Source of the DNA: Psychrobacter sp. | GTDB lineage: Bacteria; Pseudomonadota; Gammaproteobacteria; Pseudomonadales; Moraxellaceae | DNA: 39,094 nt | Reading direction: 5' to 3' | NCBI RefSeq assembly: GCF_030454045.1 | Contig: NZ_JAKDJE010000024.1 | Span: 1-39,094, forward strand | In this document: positions 16,276 through 24,873 of the stretch, in pieces | How the letters are laid out: each line of letters opens with the position of its first letter | How positions within the stretch are numbered: the stretch's first letter is position 1 | Made by a program: the position numbers and the translations under genes | Notes under the pieces: model-generated | Seen by the model: only the letters and a program-made list of their open reading frames with translations | What the model was told of the DNA's origin: nothing | Database searches by the model: none

Positions 16276-17256
16276 TTATTGAGCCGCGTCTTCTGTTTCT
16301 ACCGTTTCAGTACTGTCAGTTTTAGCTACGGTATCAGTGCTTGCACTAGTGTCAGAACCCCAGATTTTTGGGTACTTGTAGCCAGGGAACGTTTCGTGAG
16401 CATACTTTTTGAAAGCCTCTGAGTTATAGGCGTTGGTGACATCTTCAACCCATTTCTTACCAGTATCAGCAGATTTGATCGCTGACCAGTTCACATAAGC
16501 AAAGCTTGCCTCTTGGAATAAAGCTTCAGTCAGCTTGATACCAGAGTCAGTTGCATAGTTACCGTTGATCACGGCAAAATCCACCTCGTCACGGGCACGT
16601 GGTAATTGGGCAGCTTCTAGCTCAACGATGTCGATATCGTATTTGCTGTTGTCAGCGATATCCGCTTTTGACGCTGTCAGTGGGTCGATGTCGTCTTTTA
16701 GTTTAATCCAGCCAAGATCGTCCATCATGACCAACGCACGAGCAAAGTTACTTGGATCATTCGGCGCAGAAACACTCATGCCTTTGAAGGCTTCATCTAG
16801 GCTAGACTTTTTGCCTGAGTAAATGCCAAGCGGGGCAGTTGGCACTTGGAATACTTCAACGAGATCAAGGTTGTTCTCTTTCTTGAAGGTATCAAGATAT
16901 GGCTTGTGCTGGAAGATGTTGATGTCCAAGTCGCCTTCTGCCAAGGCAAGGTTGGGACGAACATAATCAGTAAATGCAACTAACTCAACCTCATAACCCT
17001 GAGCTTCAAGTGTGCCTTTTACTTGGTTACGAACCATATCAGCAAAATCACCTTCAGTCGTACCGATAACAATTTTGGTGTGTTCAGGATCAATGTCACT
17101 AGTGCTCGCAGTTGTTTCTGCAGTGGTACCTTCAGTGACAGGCTCTTGGTTTGCTTCTGGCGCTGATGAGTTGCTGCAACCAACTAAGACCAAACCTGAT
17201 ACGCCAACCGCGGCAAATGCAGTGGCTAACTGACGGCTGATATCTGTTAATTTCAT
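16276..17256 (-). CDS. metQ: Methionine-binding lipoprotein MetQ
   Basis: MetQ is the substrate-binding lipoprotein of the MetNIQ importer for L- and D-methionine. The signal peptide ends in a lipobox, LVGC, with C27 as the lipidated residue. The NlpA/MetQ fold is clear: KIVIGTTEGDFADMV, FTDYVRPNLALAEGDLDINIFQHKPYL, VPTAPLGIYSGK, SAPNDPSNFARAL and FAVINGNYA. The protein is longer than usual (326 against about 270 residues), from a Ser/Thr/Glu linker after the lipobox and a 25-residue low-complexity tail. AAGGA lies 6 nt before the ATG. It is the last gene of metN-metI-metQ, 169 bp after metI. Confidence 0.94.
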   Translation of the reverse strand: MKLTDISRQLATAFAAVGVSGLVLVGCSNSSAPEANQEPVTEGTTAETTASTSDIDPEHTKIVIGTTEGDFADMVRNQVKGTLEAQGYEVELVAFTDYVRPNLALAEGDLDINIFQHKPYLDTFKKENNLDLVEVFQVPTAPLGIYSGKKSSLDEAFKGMSVSAPNDPSNFARALVMMDDLGWIKLKDDIDPLTASKADIADNSKYDIDIVELEAAQLPRARDEVDFAVINGNYATDSGIKLTEALFQEASFAYVNWSAIKSADTGKKWVEDVTNAYNSEAFKKYAHETFPGYKYPKIWGSDTSASTDTVAKTDSTETVETEDAAQ

Positions 17257-17425
17257 AATACGTCCTTAATAATGAATAAAATTGAATGAAACATTTATCG
17301 TCTGAACATTAAAAAAGCAACATTATAGATAGTAATGCTGCTTTTGTTTAAGCGCTGAGATAAGGGTTGAGTGTTGCCAAAAATAAACTGAGTCGTTTGC
17401 AATGTCAAGCACTCTCTAATGTGGT

Positions 17426-18112
17426 TTAGCGTTTGTCTAAGCGATTGGCGAGCCAATTGCCAGACGCTTGAATCGATATCACCATCACTGACAACACCAG
17501 CACGATAAAAATCATCACCTCGGTCTGATAGCGATAATAGCCATAACGAATGGCCAGATCACCTAAACCACCACCGCCGATCATACCAGCCGCCGCTGAG
17601 TAAGAAAGCAAGCTGATGCACAAAATGGTGACTGATAGTACCAATCCTGAGCGCGCTTCATTGAGCAGTACTTTGATGATGGTAAAAGGTCTGGCGCCCA
17701 TCGATTCGGTCGCTTCAATAATACCGCGCGGTACTTCACGTAAATTTTGCTCAACCAAACGGGCAAAATAGAAGGATCCTGCAATCGCAAGGACGAGAGA
17801 GGCTGCGATAGGACCGATGCCAGTACCGACGATAGCTTTGGTAAACGGACTCATCGCAATCATCAAAATCACAAAAGGGAAGGCGCGCATAAAGTTGGTA
17901 ATGGCGCCAAGTACGCCATACAGTGTCTTGTTTTGCAAAAATTGTCGGTCACTAGACAAAAACAAGAATACGCCAAAGAGCCCACCGATAAGGATGGCGA
18001 CCGTGGTTGAAATACCAAGCATCACGAACGTATCAACAAACGCGCTCATAATCTCTTTGCGTAGGGCAAGCAGCTTGTCTATAGAGGCGGATAATTCAGT
18101 ACCAGTTAACAT
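17426..18112 (-). CDS. metI: Methionine ABC transporter permease MetI
   Basis: MetI is the membrane subunit of MetNIQ, with five hydrophobic helices. The cytoplasmic coupling motif is seen in EATESMGARPFTIIKVLLNEA. LLSYSAAAGMIGGGGLGDLAIRYGYYRYQ is characteristic of the family. The open frame reaches a TTG at 18142, but AGGAG lies 8 nt before ATG 18112, which gives the standard start (MLTGTELS) and 228 residues. Its start is 19 bp past the metN stop. Confidence 0.95.
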   Translation of the reverse strand: MLTGTELSASIDKLLALRKEIMSAFVDTFVMLGISTTVAILIGGLFGVFLFLSSDRQFLQNKTLYGVLGAITNFMRAFPFVILMIAMSPFTKAIVGTGIGPIAASLVLAIAGSFYFARLVEQNLREVPRGIIEATESMGARPFTIIKVLLNEARSGLVLSVTILCISLLSYSAAAGMIGGGGLGDLAIRYGYYRYQTEVMIFIVLVLSVMVISIQASGNWLANRLDKR

Positions 18113-18131
18113 ATTTATTTCTCCTGCCTCA

Positions 18132-18902
18132 TTAGTCCTCAACGACTAAACCTTTGCCAATCGGGGTAGTTGCTTGAATCAGACCATCGCGCACATCTGC
18201 CACTTCTAATAGCTGGCCTTGATGGAGTAATGCCGCGCGATCACAAAGTCTGCGAATGACGCTCATCTCATGGGTAACGATAACGATCGTCACGCCAAGT
18301 TGCTCATTGATATCACGCAAACAAGTCAGCAAGCTGCGAGTCGTTGCAGGGTCGAGTGCACTGGTTGGCTCATCAGCCAGCAGTACTTTTGGACTTGGGG
18401 CAATCGCGCGGGCGATACCGACACGTTGCTTTTGACCGCCTGATAGCTGGGCAGGATAATGACCGGCTCGATCTGTCAAATCGACAATCTCAAGACATTC
18501 CATAACGCGTTTATGAATATCGCGGCTAGGGTAGCCTGAGATTTTTAGATTGAACGCCACATTGTCAAAAACGGTTTGATTAGACATGAGATTGAACTGC
18601 TGAAAAATCATACCAATATTGTGGCGAGCAATACGCAGTTCACTGGCAGATAGCGTGGTCAAGTCAGTACCGTCTATCACCACTTGGCCTGAATCTGGAC
18701 GCTCAAGCATGTTAATCAAGCGCAGCAAGGTAGATTTACCTGCGCCTGAATAGCCCATTAGACCAAAAATCTCGCCTTGTTTGATAGTCAGAGAGGTTGG
18801 CTCAACAGCGGTAAACCAATGCGGTTTACCGTCTTTGTCTTTGATAGATCGGTCGCTTAAGAACCTTTTGGTCACATCGTTTAAGACAATCATGTCATTC
18901 AT
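18132..18902 (-). CDS. metN: Methionine ABC transporter ATPase MetN, short form without NIL domain
   Basis: MetN drives methionine uptake. Walker A is GYSGAGKSTLLRL, the signature is LSGGQKQRVGIARAI, Walker B is VLLADEPTSALD, and the switch His is in VTHEM. The E. coli protein (343 residues) carries a C-terminal NIL/ACT-like domain that binds methionine and shuts the pump (transinhibition). This protein has about 256 residues and ends soon after the ATPase core, so that domain is missing. A TTG at 18920 is in frame; ATG 18902 is preferred, with a weak GAG 6 nt upstream. I see no SAM riboswitch or MetJ box in the 254 bp upstream. Confidence 0.93.
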   Translation of the reverse strand: MNDMIVLNDVTKRFLSDRSIKDKDGKPHWFTAVEPTSLTIKQGEIFGLMGYSGAGKSTLLRLINMLERPDSGQVVIDGTDLTTLSASELRIARHNIGMIFQQFNLMSNQTVFDNVAFNLKISGYPSRDIHKRVMECLEIVDLTDRAGHYPAQLSGGQKQRVGIARAIAPSPKVLLADEPTSALDPATTRSLLTCLRDINEQLGVTIVIVTHEMSVIRRLCDRAALLHQGQLLEVADVRDGLIQATTPIGKGLVVED

Positions 18903-19156
18903 GGAGGGCTCAAAATTCAATAAATTTTTTGATAGTTATTGTTCATCGTGATACTGCTCTTACTGTATAAGCAGCCAACGAAAATAAAAACAGGCAATAA
19001 CTGTATAATAAGGGGCGGTAATATAGCATATTATCAGGCACTTTGGATATGCACATCCGTGACTGGCTTATGATGAATAGCTATTAAGGAAGGAATGTTT
19101 GAGGGGTATCAGTGGGATTAATATCAACAAAGCAACGTATTTTCAAATATAGCTGA

Positions 19157-21301
19157 CTACTCATGCTGATTGTAATGAAGGTCATGCTTGATAGGAATGG
19201 CAACTAAGAATCTTGTATGGCCGTTGAGGGTATCAGTAGTGATCCGTCCTTGATGAGCGGTGACAATCTGAGAAACTAAAGAAAGCCCCAACCCTGACCC
19301 TTTATTTTTTTGCTGTAACCGTACGAAGGGACTAAACACTTCTTCGCGTTTCTCTTCAGGAATACCTGTGCCTTCATCAATGACTGCTAGTACTGCATAT
19401 TTTGGTAGTGGACGCACCGGCTCAGCTTTTGCCTTTTTGAGATGCTTGGCAAATAAGCCTTCTTTGCGCGGTGTGGCTGCGGCATCACCAGTCGCTTTCG
19501 TGCTAGTCTTGGTATTGTCTTTGCCGTTTTTGGTATTAGTGATATCGGTGGTTGTTTTGTCAGTGGTTTGATGTTCGCGATCATTTGTACTAGGGTTGGT
19601 CACGTCCTCTGTAGGTTGAGTCGCATTAGCGCTTACGGACTTATCACGAGACTCGTTCGCCTTTACTGTTTCTTGAGCATCAGTATCAGGGACCACCTTC
19701 CACACCATCTTTCTGATTCTATCAGCAAGCTCATTGGTATAGTTTTGATAATTGGCAAAGACAGATAAGTCATTCGTCGTTTCTGATAGGCTGTCAGCAT
19801 CAACCGCGGTGTTAGTACTAACTACATCAGTAGCCATCTTATTAGCGTCAGATGCTATGACGTTTGAGTCAGGTTCCATGACATCCGCATTTTTGCCTTC
19901 GCTGATCGCGATACTCTCGCCGTTCTTATAGATCGGTGGTGCAGGGAGGGTGGCGACTGGGTTTACTGATTCTGCTTTGTCTTTATCATTCAGATCCGTG
20001 CTGTCAAGTGTAGAGGAAGCAGGCGACTGCTCATCTGTAGTAGTGTTTGGATGCTCCTCATAAGAATCAAAATCACAGCTGTTGTAATCGGTGAAGCTGT
20101 TAGAGAGTACGGTTTGTAAGAGGTAATCAGGTACATCACCAGCCTCTTCTATGGTTTGAACACCATAGAGCAAGACTGTCACGGGCGGCTTGCCATGAAG
20201 CATGGCATTGGTCAAAAGGTTGCGAATGAGATGAGTCAACATTGATGATTGACCATCAATCATGATGTGCTCACCAATCAACGTGGCTTCAGGATAGTGC
20301 TGACGTTCTTGATTGACCAAATCGTATAAATCCAAGTTTTCGATTTGCTGTAGGGCATGACCTGCATCCAGACGACTAACCAACAAAATGCTTTCGACCA
20401 AATCATTGAGGCCTGATAAGTCCCGAGTGATGGCATGAGCGCGTTTATCAAACTTGGACTTGGTATCTGCTGGCAGCCCGCTTGCCAACATATCCATCAT
20501 CTCAATCTGCAAGCGAATACGAGTAATCGGCGTGCGTAGTTCATGAGAGGCGTGCGCCAGTAGTAGATTATTGGCATCGACAAGATGTTCAATTTTTTGT
20601 GCTGCTTGGTTGAACCCTTTGGCCAGCGAGGCAATTTCATCATTACCACGAGCGTTCACTCGTACCGTAAAATCTCCATCGCCCAACTGCGCCATTTGCT
20701 GGCTTAATTGATCAATACGCCACGTCATTGTACGGGCAATCAGCCACAACACTCCTGCCATAATAATGAGCAGCAGCAACGTACCTGTAAACAGATTAAG
20801 GGCGGCAGAGAGAACCGGTTTTTTGGGTGGTAGGCGTGACTCATACAGCAAGGTATAGCCTGTGCTGCTATACACTTGAGCTTGCTTGGTCGGAGACGTA
20901 TCGGCAAGAGAGGGGAATACACGTGAAAACAATGAAGGCGTAGGTGGTAGCTCTAGTGGCAAGTCGCTATTGTCAGTTTGCATCAACAACCGACCTTCGC
21001 TGTCGTACAACCCCATTTTCGCCTGCAAAGACTCATCAAAAATATCAAAGCTTTTTTTGACAACAGCTAGCATAAATCGAGACTGTAGACGATTGTCCTT
21101 ACTGATAGAGATGTTTAGCTCATGCAAAAAGGGATCGATCTGCCCCAAAATCTGCGTAGCCAGTACCTCTGATCGAATACCTGCGTCTTTATCATGTACC
21201 AGCTGAGTTAAAAGCACCATCGCCACAGCAAATAAAATAAGTGCCAGCATAACGCTGGCAAATAGTTTGGCAAATACGGAACGAAAACCCAATTGCTGCA
21301 T
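19157..21301 (-). CDS. Sensor histidine kinase with ATP-binding domain split by a 250-residue insert
   Basis: This inner-membrane kinase is partner to the regulator just upstream. Residues (counted from an in-frame GTG at 21325) are: membrane helix 15-43, periplasmic sensor 44-175, helix 177-200, HAMP about 200-252, HisKA with phospho-acceptor H261 in ASHELRTPITRIR, N-box IRNLLTNAMLHG (N373), then the G1 box DEGTGIP (650-656) and G2 box GSGLGLSLV. About 250 residues rich in Asp, Thr, Ser, Asn and Lys separate the N-box strand from G1, where related kinases have around ten. All ATP motifs are intact, so it is probably active. ATG 21301 (residue 9) is the likelier start. It resembles RstB/CpxA-type kinases, and the signal is unknown. 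Confidence 0.93.
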   Translation of the reverse strand: MQQLGFRSVFAKLFASVMLALILFAVAMVLLTQLVHDKDAGIRSEVLATQILGQIDPFLHELNISISKDNRLQSRFMLAVVKKSFDIFDESLQAKMGLYDSEGRLLMQTDNSDLPLELPPTPSLFSRVFPSLADTSPTKQAQVYSSTGYTLLYESRLPPKKPVLSAALNLFTGTLLLLIIMAGVLWLIARTMTWRIDQLSQQMAQLGDGDFTVRVNARGNDEIASLAKGFNQAAQKIEHLVDANNLLLAHASHELRTPITRIRLQIEMMDMLASGLPADTKSKFDKRAHAITRDLSGLNDLVESILLVSRLDAGHALQQIENLDLYDLVNQERQHYPEATLIGEHIMIDGQSSMLTHLIRNLLTNAMLHGKPPVTVLLYGVQTIEEAGDVPDYLLQTVLSNSFTDYNSCDFDSYEEHPNTTTDEQSPASSTLDSTDLNDKDKAESVNPVATLPAPPIYKNGESIAISEGKNADVMEPDSNVIASDANKMATDVVSTNTAVDADSLSETTNDLSVFANYQNYTNELADRIRKMVWKVVPDTDAQETVKANESRDKSVSANATQPTEDVTNPSTNDREHQTTDKTTTDITNTKNGKDNTKTSTKATGDAAATPRKEGLFAKHLKKAKAEPVRPLPKYAVLAVIDEGTGIPEEKREEVFSPFVRLQQKNKGSGLGLSLVSQIVTAHQGRITTDTLNGHTRFLVAIPIKHDLHYNQHE

Positions 21302-21385
21302 GAAACAATCTCTATGATAAAACACAGTTATCGGCTGACATCGATGAGATCAGTGACGGTCTGTCAACTCATCTATTTTGGATGA

Positions 21386-22108
21386 TTAAACCTGATCAGT
21401 GGCAAATTGATACCCAACACCGCGTACCGTAATGATGCGTTTTGGTTGACGCGGATTGTCTTCAATCAACGCACGCAGACGTGAGATATGGACATCGATG
21501 GCGCGATCAATATTGTCTGAGCTGTCATCGTTTGGCATGGCTTGCCACAGCTGTTCCCGGTTCAGCACCTTACCAGAGTGGGTGGCAAAATAATGCAATA
21601 ATTGGAACTGATGCGTGGTTAGACGTACAGGCTCGTCATCGATCGTGACTTCATGGCTATCAGGGAATACACTTAGGCGACCAAACGTCAGACTGTCTGA
21701 TTGGCTATCTGCTTGATTGGGCTGCTCGTGACGGCGAATAACCGCGCGAATACGGGCAAGAAGCTCACGCGGCTCGAATGGTTTGGCGATATAGTCATCA
21801 GCACCCATCTCTAAGCCTAATACGCGATCTGTCGTGTCCCCTTTTGCCGTTAGCATGATGATCGGTACTTTATTGGTCATATTATTTTTATTACCGCGAA
21901 TTCTTTGACAAACTTGCATGCCATCCATATCAGGCAGCATAAGGTCAAGCACGACCAAGTCAATATCACGGTCTTTGGTATCTAATAAATCAAGACCTTC
22001 TTGACCTAAGCCTGCATGATGGACGTCATAGTAATTCATGGTCAAATAATCGCTGATTAGCTCTGCTAAGTCTGGATCATCTTCAATCAATAAAATCTGC
22101 TTGCTCAT
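21386..22108 (-). CDS. OmpR/PhoB-family response regulator
   Basis: This DNA-binding regulator has a receiver domain (residues 1-120) with acidic pocket EDD (10-12), phospho-acceptor D55 in LVVLDLMLPDMDG and K109 in GADDYIAKPF. The C-terminal winged helix (135-238) is complete, with LTTHQFQLLHYFATHSGKVLNREQLW and the wing IITVRGVGYQF. It is closest in style to RstA/CpxR regulators. AGAGG lies 7 nt before the ATG. The kinase gene begins 84 bp downstream, so both are one unit. The adaptor lipoprotein gene lies 269 bp upstream on the same strand and may be a target or co-transcribed. Confidence 0.95.
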   Translation of the reverse strand: MSKQILLIEDDPDLAELISDYLTMNYYDVHHAGLGQEGLDLLDTKDRDIDLVVLDLMLPDMDGMQVCQRIRGNKNNMTNKVPIIMLTAKGDTTDRVLGLEMGADDYIAKPFEPRELLARIRAVIRRHEQPNQADSQSDSLTFGRLSVFPDSHEVTIDDEPVRLTTHQFQLLHYFATHSGKVLNREQLWQAMPNDDSSDNIDRAIDVHISRLRALIEDNPRQPKRIITVRGVGYQFATDQV

Positions 22109-22377
22109 GGGGTATCCTCTAATTGTTGTTATAAATTGTCAAAAGTTCAATGTGCGCCAGTCGCAAAATCATAACGAGTGGTGTTTTTATTGCATGATAT
22201 TACATCATTAAAAATTAAACGTTAGATCTTTCGGTATGATTCTCTATTGCAAAAATAAAAACGATAAATACTCGGCTGGCGCTATATATAATAGGACTAT
22301 ATTGCCTAATGTTGCTGTTACAAAACAAGATAGGCTTTGTTAATGTTTCTACGTAATGTAACTGTCCGCGCAAAATT

Positions 22378-23649
22378 CTACGACACGATGACCTTTTTTC
22401 CTTGAGAGTCAATAGGTAAGTCTGCCAAGCAAATCAAGCTATCGTTACTGACACCTGCAATCAGATACTGCTGTGTGGTCGGGTCATACTCCACAACTTC
22501 AATAGGCTGACGTGTCAAACGCTGGTCTTGCCCAATAATCCAGACATTGGCGGTCAACGGTTTAAGCGGCATGTATGGTGGTTTTTTCAACTCTGTTAAA
22601 TTCACATCATGCAACGCGCGTTTCGGTACGATAGTACCTACGTCTATTTGGCCATAATTGACCCGTCCTGTAACCATCATTTCTGGTTTTAGTTTGTTAC
22701 GGCTGGCTTCGTTTTCGATCACATTCACATAGACCAACAGCTTTTTCGGTGGGCTGGTGGGAACAAGTTTACTGACCTGTCCCGTAAACTTATCCGTTAG
22801 ACTCTCAGTAGTAAAGTTAACTGTCTGACCAACCGAAAGCTGGGGTTTTGCTTGGATAGGTAACGTCGCCATAAAGTGCAATTTGGTCTCATCACTTAGC
22901 TTTAAAAGGGGCGTGCGCGCGGCCGCTTTTTCCCCAGCTTTGGCGTATAGATTCTCTACACGTCCTGAAAAGCTGGCGGTTATTGTCACAAGATTATATT
23001 GTGCGGTGGTTTTTTGCGCTTTTGCTTTTGTGTCACTCGCATCAGCACTATCATCGCTATCTGTCACATCGCCTGCTGCTAACGATTCTGTGTTATCAAT
23101 CTTATCGCCATCAATGTTGTTGCCATTCGTATCAGTACGATTATTAGCAGGTGATGTCGTAGCTTCTGTAGAGCCAGAATCCTCTTTAGTTTCTGGCACA
23201 TTTTCTGGTGTCATATTAGTGACAGAGTTTGTCACTAAACTCTCGTTAGCAGAAGACTCCTGTGTAGGACTTTCTACTTTTGCGGTAGCATTATTGTCTG
23301 CGACCAGACGTTTGACAATCAATAAAGGCATACCTTTTTCTACCCATTGTCCTTCGCTCACAAACACTTTTTCAATATGGGTTGGATGTACGGTAACGAG
23401 TTTGGTTTGCTTGATAGGCTCAATGCTGCCTTGTAGGCCCAGACTTGGCTGATAACGTGAAGATTTTATGCTGAGTATATGCTCTGGTGTCATAGTGACG
23501 CTATCACTAGTAATGACAACGGGGGAGTCTGCCGTTGTTTTAACCTCAGTTATGCCAGATCCGTTCTCAGGTGGTGATGGCTGACAGGCAGCAAGCAACA
23601 AAGCGCTGAGCAGGTAGAGGCTTTTTCTTGAGTATATAGAGGCTGTCAT
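22378..23649 (-). CDS. Orphan membrane-fusion-protein (RND adaptor/HlyD-like) lipoprotein
   Basis: This periplasmic lipoprotein has the plan of efflux adaptor subunits. The signal peptide ends in LAAC, with C29 counted from an in-frame ATG at 23670. Half a lipoyl-like domain (IEKVFVSEGQWVEKGMPLLIV, 99-119) and its second half (SFSGRVENLYAKAGEKAAARTPLLKL, 233-258) are followed by beta-barrel and membrane-proximal parts. Between the halves, where adaptors carry a coiled-coil hairpin, are about 100 residues of Ser/Thr/Asp/Asn-rich sequence. No RND pump or outer-membrane channel is encoded nearby. ATG 23649 has GGTGA 7 nt upstream and gives a normal signal peptide; ATG 23670 would be nearly leaderless from the likely promoter, so 23649 is preferred. 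Confidence 0.85.
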   Translation of the reverse strand: MTASIYSRKSLYLLSALLLAACQPSPPENGSGITEVKTTADSPVVITSDSVTMTPEHILSIKSSRYQPSLGLQGSIEPIKQTKLVTVHPTHIEKVFVSEGQWVEKGMPLLIVKRLVADNNATAKVESPTQESSANESLVTNSVTNMTPENVPETKEDSGSTEATTSPANNRTDTNGNNIDGDKIDNTESLAAGDVTDSDDSADASDTKAKAQKTTAQYNLVTITASFSGRVENLYAKAGEKAAARTPLLKLSDETKLHFMATLPIQAKPQLSVGQTVNFTTESLTDKFTGQVSKLVPTSPPKKLLVYVNVIENEASRNKLKPEMMVTGRVNYGQIDVGTIVPKRALHDVNLTELKKPPYMPLKPLTANVWIIGQDQRLTRQPIEVVEYDPTTQQYLIAGVSNDSLICLADLPIDSQGKKVIVS

Positions 23650-23676
23650 GGCAATCACCGTTGTAGTCATTGTTTT

Positions 23677-23682
23677 ATTATA
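23677..23682 (-). promoter_or_regulatory. Candidate -10 of the adaptor lipoprotein gene
   Basis: TATAAT on the minus strand, with TTCCAC 17 bp upstream as a poor -35. Transcription would begin near 23670, which supports translation from the ATG at 23649. Confidence 0.45.
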
Positions 23683-24319
23683 TAGTGAATTGACCTAGGG
23701 TGGAACGATTGCACCATACACATCAACCTCAAGTAGGTCAGGGGTTTATATCAAATAGGCAGATAAGAATGATAATTTGTTAAGTAAGAACAGCGATTTA
23801 TGGTACTCGCTAGTCTTAACATTCATGTTTTAATGACTGGAAAACCATGAGTAACTGTGCTAAAACAAACATAACGAAAGACAGTGATACATTTTTATCA
23901 CAAAAGAAAATTATTCAGCAATGTGTTTATCGATTCTATATAATGCAGGAATATCATAACGTTGCTCACGTCATGGGCTAATAGGCTCTATTAAAAACAG
24001 TGATCAATGGCAGAAGTGTTGAGTGTGCTCAGGCATAGTACAGTTTTATTTAAGGCTTATAAGCGTTAAAAAATAGACTAAAATGCGAAGAATGGCACTC
24101 GATTTCATGAGCGTATTGCTAATAAAGTGCGTATAGTAGCTCATGTTAACGCTGTGTTTAATTGACAGACACTGATAAAAAGGTATTCGCTGTTATAAAA
24201 TTTTAATGAAATCTCAGTTTTTGTATTGGTTCAATATTGACTGATATCATGGTTTGAGAGGCGCGTTAGAGCTTTATAAGGACAGAGAGCCTTACGAATA
24301 AATAGTCGTTCATAGGACA
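23683..24319. other. Long intergenic region upstream of the pil-chp cluster
   Basis: About 640 bp with no supported gene. It is AT-rich and must hold the pilG promoter. I see a TTGACA at 24162-24167 with only a poor -10 (TATTCG, 16 bp on), a palindrome GCTTATAAGC at 24055-24064, and a spaced inverted repeat CATGAGC (24106-24112) / GCTCATG (24139-24145). A long leader or a small RNA is possible, but nothing proves one. Confidence 0.5.
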
Positions 24320-24325
24320 ATGATA

Positions 24326-24703
24326 ATGGAAAATAATTTTGATGGTTTAAAAGTAATGGTGATTGATGACTCAAAGACCATTCGCCGTACCGCAGAAACC
24401 TTGCTACAAAAAGCGGGTTGTGAAGTAGTGACCGCTATAGATGGCTTTGATGCTTTAGCAAAAATTGTTGATAACAACCCAGACATTATTTTTGTCGACA
24501 TCATGATGCCGCGCCTAGATGGTTACCAGACTTGCGCACTCATAAAAAACAACCCTGACTATGCGAATAAGCCAGTGATTATGTTGTCATCTAAAGATGG
24601 TCTGTTTGACAAAGCACGCGGCCGTATTGTCGGATCTGATGAGTATTTGACCAAGCCATTCAGTAAAGATGAGCTTTTTGATGCGATTAACCAGTACCGT
24701 TGA
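24326..24703 (+). CDS. pilG: Twitching motility response regulator PilG
   Basis: PilG is a single-domain CheY-like regulator, phosphorylated by ChpA, that promotes type IV pilus extension and cAMP signalling in Pseudomonas. The match to PilG is strong: GLKVMVIDDSKTIRRTAETLL, the phospho-acceptor Asp in IIFVDIMMPRLDGYQTCALIKNN (residue 58 from this start), and YLTKPFSKDEL. An ATG at 24320 is also in frame, but AGGA lies 8 nt before ATG 24326. It is the first gene of the cluster, 170 bp before pilH. Confidence 0.96.
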   Translation: MENNFDGLKVMVIDDSKTIRRTAETLLQKAGCEVVTAIDGFDALAKIVDNNPDIIFVDIMMPRLDGYQTCALIKNNPDYANKPVIMLSSKDGLFDKARGRIVGSDEYLTKPFSKDELFDAINQYR

Positions 24704-24834
24704 TCACCCTTACGGACTTATATATTTTGCTTGCTAAATTTATAGGTGATAGTCGCGTATTTTAGTGATTGTCATGAATATAGCTCATTGACAAGTCTTT
24801 TAGGCATTATTTTCAATCGTTTTATATCAACAAT

Positions 24835-24850
24835 ATATCCACTTGGATAT
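24835..24850 (+). promoter_or_regulatory. Small hairpin before pilH
   Basis: ATATCC-ACTT-GGATAT forms a 6-bp stem with a 4-base loop, ending about 10 nt before the pilH Shine-Dalgarno. It may influence pilH translation or mark an RNA end; this is inference. Confidence 0.3.
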
Positions 24851-24873
24851 CTGAGAAAATAAAGGAAATTTCT

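Noticed and set aside
18903..19156. Possible SAM riboswitch or MetJ box before metN
   Set aside because: No AGACGTCT-like repeats and no recognisable S-box helices or terminator were seen.
24106..24145. Spaced inverted repeat CATGAGC / GCTCATG
   Set aside because: Seven-base arms 26 bp apart in AT-rich sequence can easily arise by chance, and no regulator is suggested.
24162..24190. TTGACA as a full promoter for pilG
   Set aside because: The -35 matches consensus, but the best -10 at correct spacing (TATTCG) is poor and TATAAA lies 26 bp away, so I list it only as a note within the intergenic region.
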